Shown here piece by piece: positions 47,110 through 56,178 of a stretch of 56,178 nucleotides of DNA. The translations under genes and the position numbers were made by a program. Under the pieces are notes generated by a model. That model did not search any database, was not told the DNA's origin, and saw only the letters and a list, made by a program, of their open reading frames with translations. How positions within the stretch are numbered: the stretch's first letter is position 1; each line of letters opens with the position of its first letter. The DNA comes from Bacillota bacterium (GTDB taxonomy: Bacteria > Bacillota > Clostridia > Oscillospirales > Oscillospiraceae). Where the stretch lies: positions 1 through 56,178 of the forward strand of contig JAJQHS010000001.1 of NCBI GenBank assembly GCA_021199635.1. Reading direction: 5' to 3'.

Positions 47110-48021
47110 TTAGCCCTTGACAGCGCCCATGGTAATGCCCTTTGTGAAGTATTTCTGGAAAATCAAAAACACAATGATGATGGGCACAGAGGCCAGGGCG
47201 GAGCCGGCCATAAGCAGGCCGTAGTCCGTGGAGGCTTCGCCCTGCATAGTGGCGATGCCCAGGGAGATGGTCAGGTTTTTGCTGGAGGTCAGCATGATCA
47301 GCTGCATGAAGTAGTCGTTCCAGGAATTGATGAAGGTGAAGATTGCCAGCGCGCCCACACCGGGTTTGATCATGGGGAACATGACGTCGGTGAATGTGCG
47401 CCACTCGCTTGCGCCGTCGATCCGGCTGGCTTCCACCATTTCCGTTGGGATGCCCTCAGAGAACTGCTTCATCAGGAACACACCGAAAGGCCAGCCCACG
47501 ATGGGGAAAATCACGGCCCAGATATTGTCGTACAGGCCCAGGCTGTTCATCTCCCGCAGCAACGGAATCAGAATGACCTGCTTGGGCAGTGCCATGGCGC
47601 AGACGATCAGGCTGAACAGGATGGTCCGGCCCCAGAAGCGTTTCTTGGCCAGCACGTACCCAGCCATAGCGGCAGTCAGGCAGGTGATCAGCATGGATAC
47701 CACAGCCATGAACACGGTGTTCAGCAGCCAGCGGAAGGCGGCGGGGACCGTGGGGCCGGCAATAGTATAGCCGAAGATGGTGAAATCAAAAACAGGGGCG
47801 GAGCGCTTACTCATCAGCCGCTCAAAGTTGTCCATGGTCCACTCGCTGGGCCACCAGACTGGGGTGGCAGAGTTGATGTCCTGGCCGGTTTTGAAGGCGC
47901 CGGTAATAATCCAGTACAATGGGAAGGCAAAAAGGAAGGCAAAAATGCCAACGGCGAGGAAGGAGCCAATGTAGTAGATCCGGGAGCGGACCTGGGCGGC
48001 CTCCAAGGTATTCTTCTTCAT
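47110..48021 (-). CDS. Carbohydrate ABC transporter permease (MalG type)
   Basis: Six TMs, EMVEASRIDGASEWRTFTDVMFPMIKPG EAA loop. Confidence 0.93.
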   Translation of the reverse strand: MKKNTLEAAQVRSRIYYIGSFLAVGIFAFLFAFPLYWIITGAFKTGQDINSATPVWWPSEWTMDNFERLMSKRSAPVFDFTIFGYTIAGPTVPAAFRWLLNTVFMAVVSMLITCLTAAMAGYVLAKKRFWGRTILFSLIVCAMALPKQVILIPLLREMNSLGLYDNIWAVIFPIVGWPFGVFLMKQFSEGIPTEMVEASRIDGASEWRTFTDVMFPMIKPGVGALAIFTFINSWNDYFMQLIMLTSSKNLTISLGIATMQGEASTDYGLLMAGSALASVPIIIVFLIFQKYFTKGITMGAVKG

Positions 48022-48033
48022 ATCCGCACCTCC

Positions 48034-48945
48034 TTACCTTTCCTGCCCGGCCCTGAACTGGATGGCAGACAGGATCGCGATGATGATGGCCAGGATCACG
48101 CCCATGGCGTTGCCGTAGCCGTAGCGGTAGAGCTTGAAGGCGTTGTAATAGATGTAGTACATGATGGTCATGGTGGAGTGGTTGGGGCCGCCGGAGGTCA
48201 GCAGCTGGATCAGCGCGAAGCACTGGAAGGAATTGATGGTGGTGATGACCAGGATGTACAGCGTGGTGGGCATCATCTGGGGCCACTTGATCCGCCAGAA
48301 GGCCTGCATGGCGTTGGCGCCGTCAACCTCAGCGGCCTCCACCAGGGACTTGTCCACGTTGTCCAAGGCGGAGACATACAGCACGATGGGCTGGCCGACG
48401 GAGGTGGTCAGCAGGATCAGGATGATGCAGCCCAGGGCATAGCGGGAGTCGCCCAACCAGTTGATGTTTTTATCCAGGACGCCCAGCACGTCCTTGCCGA
48501 TGTAGTTGAAGATGCCGTAGTAGTTGTTGAACATCCACCTCCAGACCATGGTGACGGCCACGGAGCCGGTGACCACCGGCAGATAGAAGATGCAGCGGAA
48601 GGCAGATGTGGCCGCTACCGGCATTTTGCTGATGGCGGAGGCGATCCAGAGGGAGAAGGCACAGGTCACCGGCACCGAGACCAGCACGATGATCAGGGTG
48701 TTGAGCAGGGCCTTTCGGAACACGCTGTCGTTGAACAGCTCCACATAGTTGTCAAAGCCGACGAAGATGTCGTCCCGACCCATGGTGGCGTCAAAAAAGC
48801 TGGTGTAGACACACATGATCATGGGATACAGCACGAACATCACAAAGAACACCATAAACGGCGCCAGGAACAGATAAGACGAAACCGTCTCACGTGCCAT
48901 CAGCCGGCGGCTTCTTTTATGGATGGACACAGTTTTGTTGGGCAA
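48034..48945 (-). CDS. Carbohydrate ABC transporter permease (MalF type, TTG start)
   Basis: EAAEVDGANAMQAFWRIKWPQMMPT EAA loop; GAAAGGAGAATCACC RBS before TTG-CCC-AAC. Confidence 0.92.
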   Translation of the reverse strand: MPNKTVSIHKRSRRLMARETVSSYLFLAPFMVFFVMFVLYPMIMCVYTSFFDATMGRDDIFVGFDNYVELFNDSVFRKALLNTLIIVLVSVPVTCAFSLWIASAISKMPVAATSAFRCIFYLPVVTGSVAVTMVWRWMFNNYYGIFNYIGKDVLGVLDKNINWLGDSRYALGCIILILLTTSVGQPIVLYVSALDNVDKSLVEAAEVDGANAMQAFWRIKWPQMMPTTLYILVITTINSFQCFALIQLLTSGGPNHSTMTIMYYIYYNAFKLYRYGYGNAMGVILAIIIAILSAIQFRAGQER

Positions 48946-49075
48946 GGTGATTCTCCTTTCACATATCGGCCGACCAAGAGTCCGCCAGAGAATGCCTGTC
49001 AGAATGAACGCCCCTCCTCCTGAAGGGAAGGGGCGTTCCTCAGATGATGTGCAGGGAATTGCGCAGCTGTGCCGA

Positions 49076-50446
49076 TCAGCCGGCGGCAGCGGCGTTGGCC
49101 TGGGCGGCGTAGTCCGCAACAGCGGCGGTTACATCGGTGCCGCTGCCCACAGCCTGGAGCATATTCCACCAGGCGGTACGGGCCTCAGCCCAGCCAGAGG
49201 TGACCTGGTAGTAGTCGCCCAGCATGGGCATCAGGACGTTGTACTCGTTCATGATTTCATTATCGGCCCAGATGCCGGACAGATCGGTGCCCTCGGCGGT
49301 GTCGCGGACAGCGAAGTAGTTGGCAGCGGTCACCGCATCGGCGGTGGCCTCAGAGTCACACATGTACTTAATGAAGGTCTTGGCGGCCTCGATCTTGGCG
49401 TCATCGCCATTGTCGAAGATGCCAAAGCCCCAGATACCGCCGCACAGCTGAGGCGTATCGTCAGAAGGGAAGGCCATGAACAGGATCTCGTCGCCGGTGC
49501 CGGTCATGCCGGCGCCAGTGCCGGCAGTGTTGGGATCCAGCTGCTGGGCGATATTCCAGCAGAAGGCCACCTTCAGGGTGCCGTTGTAGAACAGCTGGAT
49601 CTCGTCGCCGCCGACGATGGAGGCGTCAAAGTCGATGCCGTCCATGCTCAGCAGCAGCTCCAGCGCCTCGATGTTCTCCGCGGAGTCCCAGGTGTAGGCC
49701 GTGTGCTCGGCATTGGTGAAGGTGCCGCCGCACAGGTTGTTCACCAGCGCGCGGGTCCCCTGGTCGCCGCCCTGGCCGCCGCAGTAAATCGCGCCCACGG
49801 TGGAGCCGGTATACTCATACACGGCCTGGATCGCAGCGACGAAGTCCTCAACAGAGTTCCAGGTGTGGGTCTCCTCGTTCAGGTAGCCCATGGCGCCGGC
49901 AGCCTCAAAGACGGTCTTGTTGATGGCCATGCAGTGGGCGGTCATGACGACAGGATACTCGTAGCAGGCGCCGTCAGTGCTGTAGCATGCGGTCAGCGCA
50001 GCGGCATTGATTTCAGCGATGTCGGTGTCGTCCAGCAGGTCGGACAGGTCGACCATCAGTCCCTTGTCGCCCCAGTTGGCGACCAGGCGCTCGGGTCCTT
50101 CCATGATCAGGTCGGGCGCTGCCCCGGCTTCGATCGCGGTGTTGACCTTGTCATCCCCGTCGGTGTAGTTCAGATACTCCACGGTGACCTTGATGCCGGT
50201 AGCGGCCTCAAAGTCAGCCATCAGAGCGTCCACAGTGTCCTGAGTGCCCCAGTTCCCGATGGGGTAGGTCCACAGGGTGATCTCAGTAGCGGCGGTGACC
50301 ATGTCGTCGGTGGCTTCCGTAGCAGCGGTGCTCGGGGTCGGGGTGTTGCTGGATTCCGTCTCTTCCGGGGAGGAAGGGGTGCATGCGGCCAAGGACAGGA
50401 CCATGGCCATCGCGATCAGGAGTGTGGTTAGCCTCTTCATAATCAT
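49076..50446 (-). CDS. Extracellular carbohydrate-binding lipoprotein of ABC transporter
   Basis: MKRLTTLLIAMAMVLSLAACTPSS lipobox, Thr/Ser linker, solute-binding fold (FEAATGIKVTVEYLNYTDGDDKVNTAIEAGAAPDLI). Confidence 0.93.
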   Translation of the reverse strand: MIMKRLTTLLIAMAMVLSLAACTPSSPEETESSNTPTPSTAATEATDDMVTAATEITLWTYPIGNWGTQDTVDALMADFEAATGIKVTVEYLNYTDGDDKVNTAIEAGAAPDLIMEGPERLVANWGDKGLMVDLSDLLDDTDIAEINAAALTACYSTDGACYEYPVVMTAHCMAINKTVFEAAGAMGYLNEETHTWNSVEDFVAAIQAVYEYTGSTVGAIYCGGQGGDQGTRALVNNLCGGTFTNAEHTAYTWDSAENIEALELLLSMDGIDFDASIVGGDEIQLFYNGTLKVAFCWNIAQQLDPNTAGTGAGMTGTGDEILFMAFPSDDTPQLCGGIWGFGIFDNGDDAKIEAAKTFIKYMCDSEATADAVTAANYFAVRDTAEGTDLSGIWADNEIMNEYNVLMPMLGDYYQVTSGWAEARTAWWNMLQAVGSGTDVTAAVADYAAQANAAAAG

Positions 50447-50675
50447 TATTCTCCTCGTTTTCTTGAGATTTGCACGGCCCGCTCCTGCGGGCGGTACAGC
50501 GCGGGTCTTCCCTCAAAAGAGGACTCGCTCTGACCCTACCGGTTCCTGCCGTGGACGCCATTTGAAAAAAAATGGGAAATACAAATTGATGTATTCCCAC
50601 AAAATCCCAAACGAATGCGTATTAAAAACCAGAAGAATCTTCCTTCGTCCCATTGAAAGGGGCGCCCTTGTGTCC

Positions 50676-50704
50676 ATCATATACGAACAGTGGCCGCGTG
50701 TCAA
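50676..50704 (-). promoter_or_regulatory. Promoter of the solute-binding protein operon
   Basis: Minus strand TTGACA-17-TATGAT. Confidence 0.75.
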
Positions 50705-50707
50705 CAC

Positions 50708-50759
50708 ATTTCTGAAAGATATTTTCAGAAATTGGCAAAAATGGAAAAGTTTTCCATTT
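50708..50759. promoter_or_regulatory. Two adjacent palindromes upstream of the transporter promoter
   Basis: ATTTCTGAAA-GATAT-TTTCAGAAAT (50708-50732) and AAATGGAAAA-G-TTTTCCATTT-type 21-mer (50739-50759). Confidence 0.7.
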
Positions 50760-50953
50760 CCTACAAAAAACAGCCCCTCCATTTTTGCACATTGACGAAA
50801 GTGATTTCCGCACTTGACGCAGCCCGAAAAGATGGTATTCTGTAAGCAGGACCCCATGCCTTTTGTATATAGGCCAATTGAATCGCAGGCATCCCGGAAC
50901 CTGCGATTATTGGAAGCTGCCCACTTTTGACTTATGATACGAGGAGAATGCTT

Positions 50954-51631
50954 ATGAAAAAACACGTCGTCTGCCTTGGAGATTCCAATACCCACGGCTA
51001 CTGCGCCGACCCCATGGACTGCGGCGGCCATGGCATCCGCTACGATGAAAACGAGCGCTGGACCCAGCTGCTTCAGGCGGAGCTGGGAGAAACCTGCCTG
51101 GTGGCGGAGGAGGGGCTGTCCGGCCGCACCACCTGCTTCACCGATCCCCTGCACGAGGGGATGAGTGCCCTGGACTACATCACGCCCTGCCTGAAAAGCC
51201 ACGAGTTTGTAGATTTGCTCATCATCATGCTGGGCACCAACGATTCCAAGGATCGCTTCGGCGTCACCGCTGCCGAGATCGGCATTGCCATGGGGCGGCT
51301 GGTGCGCAAGGCCCTGGCCACCGACTGCTGGGGCGGCCGCGCGCCCAACATTCTGGTCATCGCCCCGCCGCCCATCGGTGAGGGCATCCTGCGCACGGAG
51401 TATGTGGACACCATGGGCGTCCACTGCCCCAGGGTCTCCGCCGACATTGCCCAATGCTACCGGGAGCAGTGCGCCCTGCTGGGCGTCCACTTCCTGGACG
51501 CCGGGGAGCTGGGCTGTGAGTTCAACCGGATCGACTATATGCACCTGACGAGAAAGGGCCATGCCACCCTGGCCCATGCCCTGGTCGCGCTGGTGCCTCA
51601 GCTGCTCTCCGGCGCCTCGTCGGGCATATAG
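50954..51631 (+). CDS. SGNH/GDSL-type hydrolase (arylesterase-like)
   Basis: VVCLGDSNTHGY block I, LIIMLGTNDSKDRF block III, DYMHLTRKGHATL block V. Confidence 0.9.
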   Translation: MKKHVVCLGDSNTHGYCADPMDCGGHGIRYDENERWTQLLQAELGETCLVAEEGLSGRTTCFTDPLHEGMSALDYITPCLKSHEFVDLLIIMLGTNDSKDRFGVTAAEIGIAMGRLVRKALATDCWGGRAPNILVIAPPPIGEGILRTEYVDTMGVHCPRVSADIAQCYREQCALLGVHFLDAGELGCEFNRIDYMHLTRKGHATLAHALVALVPQLLSGASSGI

Positions 51632-52224
51632 GGCCGAAACATCGGCTCCAGGAACAAGCTCCCGATCAGGGATGCCAGAGCCGGGAGGAAGAACAGCGGG
51701 AACACCAGCCGGATGCAGCAGAATGCCACAGCAGCGTTCAGGAACCCCAGGACCAGCGTCCGGGGGGCGTTGGACACGGCCAGCAGCACGGTGTTTTTCA
51801 TAAGGCCCGCAGTGGAATTTTCAAACCGGGAAAGCAGAGGAAACAGCACGCTGAGGATGCCCACGAGAAACACCCCCACGAAGGCCGCGGCGGAGAAAAG
51901 CAGCATAGGCACCGTTCCCTCAGCGGTGCGGTTCCATAGCTGGATCAGCAGCCACGCGCCCAGGATCAGCACCGCCCAGAAAAGGATGCTGGGCACGATC
52001 CCGGGCTTCAGGTTTTCCTTGTAGGCCCGCCAGAACCGCTGCCAGGAATGCTTATCCCCCTTCCGGCAGGCGTGGTACATAGCGTCGTACAGCGCGGCGC
52101 AGGAAGCGCCTGTGGTGACCACAGGAATGCAGCCCAGCAGCCAGAACAGGCTGAGAAAAATGCAATCCGTGATCTGGGCCATGGTGATCATCAGCGGATG
52201 GTCGGGATTAAAAAGCTTTGCCAT
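51598..52224 (-). CDS. YesL family (DUF624) membrane protein
   Basis: MAKLFNPDHPLMITMAQITDCIFLSLFWLLGCIPVVTTGASCAALYDAMY; GGAGG RBS. Confidence 0.9.
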   Translation of the reverse strand: MAKLFNPDHPLMITMAQITDCIFLSLFWLLGCIPVVTTGASCAALYDAMYHACRKGDKHSWQRFWRAYKENLKPGIVPSILFWAVLILGAWLLIQLWNRTAEGTVPMLLFSAAAFVGVFLVGILSVLFPLLSRFENSTAGLMKNTVLLAVSNAPRTLVLGFLNAAVAFCCIRLVFPLFFLPALASLIGSLFLEPMFRPYMPDEAPESS

Positions 52225-52329
52225 GGGATGCACCTCCGGGAAGATTGCTACCATTATAGCACAGCGCCTTCCCCTTGTCACTCCCGGATCACGCACGTAT
52301 TTCATGTATTTTTATTATGGAGGAATCAA

Positions 52330-53529
52330 ATGGATCGTCAAAAAATGCAAAATGAACGCGCCTGGGTACGCGGCCAGCTCCGCGGCGCGGCGGACTTCTG
52401 GCTGAAAAACGGCATGGACCCGGTCCATGGGGGCATTTACACCTGCCTGGACCGGAAGGGCCGGATCTACTCCACGGATAAGAGCGTATGGATGCAGGGC
52501 CGCTGCGGCTGGACCTACGCCTATCTGTGCCACGTATACGGTGTGCAGGAGCAGTGGCTGGCCGCGTCCAGGAGCTGCATTGACTTCCTGGAGGACCACT
52601 GCGTCAACCGGCAGGCGGGCGGGCGGCTGTATTTTACCGTCACCGAGGACGGCCAGCCCCTGCGCCAGCGGCGCTACTGCTTCAGCGAGGCCTTCTACTG
52701 CATCGCCAACGCCGAATACTACGGCGTCACTGGGGAGCGGGAGCATTTGGAGCGCGCCCGCCGGGCCTATGACCTGTACTGGGACCTGAACCACGGGATG
52801 CCCGATCCCACCGGCCTGGGACCCAAAACCATCCCCGGTACCCGCACCAGCCGGAGCCTGGGCATTCCCATGATCATCCTGAACGTCACCAGCGTCATGA
52901 GGCGGGTGGACCCGGAAAAAACGGAGCTGTACGACGCCCGGGCCAAGGAATGTGTGGAGGACATCTTCCGCTACCACGTCAAGCCCGACCTGGGCTGCAC
53001 CCTGGAAAATGTGGGCATGGACGGTGAAACCCGGCTGAACATTACCGAGGGCCGGATCGTCAACCCCGGCCACGACATCGAGTGCAGCTGGTTCCTGATG
53101 GACCATGCCAATGCAACGGGCGACCCGGCGCTGCACAGCAAGGCCATCGACGTGTTCGACATGGCTTTCTCCTGGGGCTGGGACGAAGAATACGGCGGTA
53201 TCCTCTATTTCATAGACTGTCTGGGCAATCCGCCGGAGGCCTACGAGCATGATATGAAGCTGTGGTGGCCCCACAACGAGGCGCTGATCGCCTCCCTGAT
53301 GATCTACCGGGACACCGGGGACGAAAAATACCTGGATATTTTCTACCGGGTCCTGGAATACTGTAAGACATATTTCGCTGACGAATATGGCGAGTGGTAC
53401 GGCTACCTGCGCCGGGACGGCAAGCCCACCCAGCCCGCATGCAAGGGCTCGACATTCAAAGGTCCCTTCCATGTCCCCCGCTGCCTGATCCAGGTGGATC
53501 AGATGATGGGGCAGATCCTGGGAGAATAA
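52330..53529 (+). CDS. AGE family epimerase/isomerase (N-acylglucosamine 2-epimerase-like)
   Basis: FWLKNGMDPVHGGIYTCLDRKGRIYSTDKSVWMQGRCGWTYAYL, GHDIECSWFLMDHA, KLWWPHNEALIA. Confidence 0.92.
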   Translation: MDRQKMQNERAWVRGQLRGAADFWLKNGMDPVHGGIYTCLDRKGRIYSTDKSVWMQGRCGWTYAYLCHVYGVQEQWLAASRSCIDFLEDHCVNRQAGGRLYFTVTEDGQPLRQRRYCFSEAFYCIANAEYYGVTGEREHLERARRAYDLYWDLNHGMPDPTGLGPKTIPGTRTSRSLGIPMIILNVTSVMRRVDPEKTELYDARAKECVEDIFRYHVKPDLGCTLENVGMDGETRLNITEGRIVNPGHDIECSWFLMDHANATGDPALHSKAIDVFDMAFSWGWDEEYGGILYFIDCLGNPPEAYEHDMKLWWPHNEALIASLMIYRDTGDEKYLDIFYRVLEYCKTYFADEYGEWYGYLRRDGKPTQPACKGSTFKGPFHVPRCLIQVDQMMGQILGE

Positions 53530-53695
53530 GCGCAGGCATCTCAAAACCCATGCTCCTTTGCGCGCAAAGCATCCCCCGGGGAACGAGGCGCCTGCATCGG
53601 AACAGCCGGCCGCATCCGGCCCAAGCCAGGCGGAGCCCGTCCGCCTTCTGGATGTTATGTAAACTTAAAATTTCTCCTCCGGCAAAGCCGATAAA

Positions 53696-53733
53696 GGGGC
53701 TGCAACAAAACGCAATTGTTTTGCTACAGCCCC
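53696..53733 (-). terminator. Terminator hairpin at the 3' end of the LTA synthase-like gene
   Basis: GGGGCTG...CAGCCCC with inner CAAAACGCAATTGTTTTG and flanking T tract. Confidence 0.8.
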
Positions 53734-53757
53734 TTTTGCAGATTCTGCGAACCCGGC

Positions 53758-55977
53758 TTAAAAATCCGGGAACAGGTGGCGGTAATAGTCCAGGCTGATC
53801 AGGTATTTGGCATAGGTGAACTTATCCTGTACCAGCTTATTCATGCTGGTAACGTAGCTGTCCGAAACCTCCACGCCGGCGTTGGGCGTGAAGACGCCGG
53901 TGGAAGCCTCATACGTACCGGCGGCGGTGATCCAGCTATTGCCGTAGCCGGTGTCCGCGAAGACCACAACGTGCATATTGCTGGCCACCTCCCCCGCCCC
54001 CACATCGGGCGCAAGGATGTCCCGTCCGGAGAGCAGGCGGGAATCGTACTCCAGCCCGAACAGATTGGACAGCGTGGGCACGATGTCGATGGCGGAGCAG
54101 GGCGTATCCACCACAATCGGCTCCTCGATCTCGCCGCACCACAGGATCAGGGTGTTCCGGTAGCGGGAGGTCAGGTTCTCATTGTCATCGTTGCCGGTCA
54201 GCTCGTTGTAATAGTCCACGCTCCCCTCGCTCATGGCGTAGGGATAATGGTCGGTGGTCAGGACGATCACGGTATCGTCCGCAATGCCCGCGGCCTCCAG
54301 CGCGTCCATCACGTACTCCAGAGCGTATTCCAGCTCCTGCTGGCAGGCCAGGTAGGCCAGCACCGTTTCACTGGCATCCAGGTCGGCGACCACGTCCCGG
54401 TTCTTCTCCGACATATCGTTGGAGCTGAACCCGTATTCGCAGTGGCCGGAAACCGTCATATAGTAGGTGTGGAACGGCGTGCCGGTGTCCAGATAATTCT
54501 GGATCTGGTCGTCAAGGGTGGCCTGCATCATCTCCAGGTCAGAGTACGGCAAGATCCCGGTGGTTTCCAGCTCCAGCCCATTGCCCAGGCCGTAATAGTC
54601 GTAGCCCAGGTTGGGGTGCGTCTTGCTGCGGCCGTAATAGGTGTAGGTATTGTTGTGGTAGGCAGTGACCGTGTAGTCCAGGGAGCGGAACTGCCAGCCC
54701 AGCGCGAAGGGCATGGCCTTGGTCGCGCTGACGGAGAAGGCGGTCTGCCCGTCGATCCAGGTGGGGATAATGCCCGTCATGGCGGCAAATTCCCCGCCGG
54801 TGGTGGACTGCGTCCAGTTGGGCTGATAATAATTGGTGAATACGAAGCCGCTGTTGGCCAGCTGATAGAGGATCGGGGTGCGCTCCTCATCGATCACCGC
54901 GGTGGAGAAGGACTCCGCCGTCAGGAAAATCAGGTTCTTGCCCTCGAATATGCCGGTGTACGCGTTCTGCCGGGTGGGCTCCTGGGAGGAGAAATACTGA
55001 TCCAGTGCCAGCAGTGAGCCCGTGTCCGATGCGATCAGGCTGTCAAAATCGATGTCCATCACGTTGTAGCCGTAGTCCGGCTCGGTAGCCGGTTCCGTGG
55101 TATCCGTGGCATCGGTCTGCTCCGTGGCATCCGTTCCGTCGGTTTCCTCCGGGTCGGTCGCGGCGGTGGAAGCCTCCGTTTCCACCGGGTCGGTTTCGAT
55201 GGGCTCGAAAACCAGCTCTTCCTCCGGCTTTCCGAAAATGCCATACTGCACCTCCAGCCGCAGGGTGTTCACCAGGCCGAACCGGGGGATGGTGCTGTTG
55301 GCGGAATAGTCCACGGTGTAATAATTGGTGTCGTCCCCCACATGGCACAGGAGCACCGCGATCAGCTGCAGCGCCACAAACGCCGCCGCCAGCAGCTCCG
55401 GGTGGGCGCTGCGCAGCTGCCGATAGCGGGGCATCAGGGTCCGGCGGAAAATAAGGAACAGGATGAACGGCGCCAGCGCCAGGGGGAAGAACCAGAGATT
55501 CTTCCCGATCACCGACAGGGCGGTGCCCATAAAGTTCCCCGCCACCTGGCCGGTCATGCTGGTCATATAGGACAGCTGGTAGTAAACGCCGAAGAAAGCG
55601 CGGCAGCACCGCTCGGCGATAAACACCGCGCCGAAGAAAAACAGAACCACAGCGATCACCGCCCGGCTGATGCCCTTCCGGGGGATCAGCGTACCGATGA
55701 GCCACAGCAGCAGCCCCACTGCCGCCCCGGCAAACAGGGAGCGCGGCAGCCCCAGGTCCAGGAACGTGGTATTCTTATCCACCAGCCGGAGCAGGCACTC
55801 CATAAAGGGAAGGCTGAGGGTGTAAAATAGGATGCGCACGCGCATCCGCCGCCGCCACTCCATGCGCCGCGCCGCTTTCTCGGACAGCCATTTGCCGTGC
55901 TTTGGCGTGCATGTCCTCTCTTCCTCCCGGGGTGAAGTATCCTCAGTGAGGTTTTTCCTCTCCATCTGTGTATCCAC
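53758..55977 (-). CDS. LTA synthase family protein (alkaline phosphatase superfamily)
   Basis: Five N-terminal TMs, Thr/Glu/Asp linker, NLIFLTAESFSTAVI, WTQSTTGGEFAAMTG, VIVLTTDHYPYA; GTG start after GAGGAGG. Confidence 0.92.
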   Translation of the reverse strand: MDTQMERKNLTEDTSPREEERTCTPKHGKWLSEKAARRMEWRRRMRVRILFYTLSLPFMECLLRLVDKNTTFLDLGLPRSLFAGAAVGLLLWLIGTLIPRKGISRAVIAVVLFFFGAVFIAERCCRAFFGVYYQLSYMTSMTGQVAGNFMGTALSVIGKNLWFFPLALAPFILFLIFRRTLMPRYRQLRSAHPELLAAAFVALQLIAVLLCHVGDDTNYYTVDYSANSTIPRFGLVNTLRLEVQYGIFGKPEEELVFEPIETDPVETEASTAATDPEETDGTDATEQTDATDTTEPATEPDYGYNVMDIDFDSLIASDTGSLLALDQYFSSQEPTRQNAYTGIFEGKNLIFLTAESFSTAVIDEERTPILYQLANSGFVFTNYYQPNWTQSTTGGEFAAMTGIIPTWIDGQTAFSVSATKAMPFALGWQFRSLDYTVTAYHNNTYTYYGRSKTHPNLGYDYYGLGNGLELETTGILPYSDLEMMQATLDDQIQNYLDTGTPFHTYYMTVSGHCEYGFSSNDMSEKNRDVVADLDASETVLAYLACQQELEYALEYVMDALEAAGIADDTVIVLTTDHYPYAMSEGSVDYYNELTGNDDNENLTSRYRNTLILWCGEIEEPIVVDTPCSAIDIVPTLSNLFGLEYDSRLLSGRDILAPDVGAGEVASNMHVVVFADTGYGNSWITAAGTYEASTGVFTPNAGVEVSDSYVTSMNKLVQDKFTYAKYLISLDYYRHLFPDF

Positions 55978-56178
55978 AGGAAATCCTCCTCATCTGTTTG
56001 TGTTGACATAACATTTCAGTCATTATAACAGAATCGGGGACAGGAATCAACCAATTTTGACAATTTTTCTTCCGGGAAGCGAGATTTTAAGAATTTTTTC
56101 TCCTGGTTTCAGGGAATTTCCCCCTGGGGCGCCTATTTCCGCCCGCTGACCAGGCGGAAATAGGCGTTGGAAGTGATG

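Noticed and set aside
1-56178. CRISPR array, rRNA, tRNA, prophage or insertion sequence
   Set aside because: No regularly spaced repeats, no tRNA/rRNA signatures and no transposase, integrase or phage structural genes recognised by reading; a tool-based scan could still find a missed tRNA.

Overview
The window is about 56 kb of GC-rich, gene-dense chromosome that looks like an anaerobic Clostridia (Oscillospiraceae-like) genome, judging from gene content and protein style. I recognise about 45 coding genes. Main blocks: iron-containing alcohol dehydrogenase and U32 peptidase; a maf-mreC-mreD-PBP2 cell-shape block; aquaporin; M18 aminopeptidase, coaE, Sua5/TsaC, tpiA, pgk and a disrupted trmL; aspS; a Fic protein; thioesterase; a small cytoplasmic protein with acidic Asp/Gly repeats; mgtE with a candidate leader peptide; a glgB-C-D-A glycogen operon; a MarR-regulated heterodimeric ABC exporter; a nucleotidase-like/guanylate-kinase-like fusion protein; VanZ; an orphan TPP riboswitch; thrS with a T-box; a YabE-like 3D-domain protein and rsmA; M42 peptidase; fba; PPi-type phosphofructokinase; LysR; a CIRCE-controlled Hsp20; a sialic-acid/amino-sugar locus (NanA-like lyase, ABC transporter, SGNH esterase, YesL, AGE epimerase); and an LTA-synthase-like protein. 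The most interesting items are the mgtE leader (GTG-initiated MEP... peptide plus hairpin), the TPP riboswitch with no thiamine gene, the in-frame amber codon in trmL, near-identical terminator hairpins behind two aminoacyl-tRNA synthetases, the HAD-like/GMPK-like fusion, the Asp/Gly-repeat protein, and paired palindromes at the sialic-acid transporter promoter. I saw no CRISPR array, rRNA, tRNA or intact transposon. All calls come from reading the sequence and ORF track; no searches were run.
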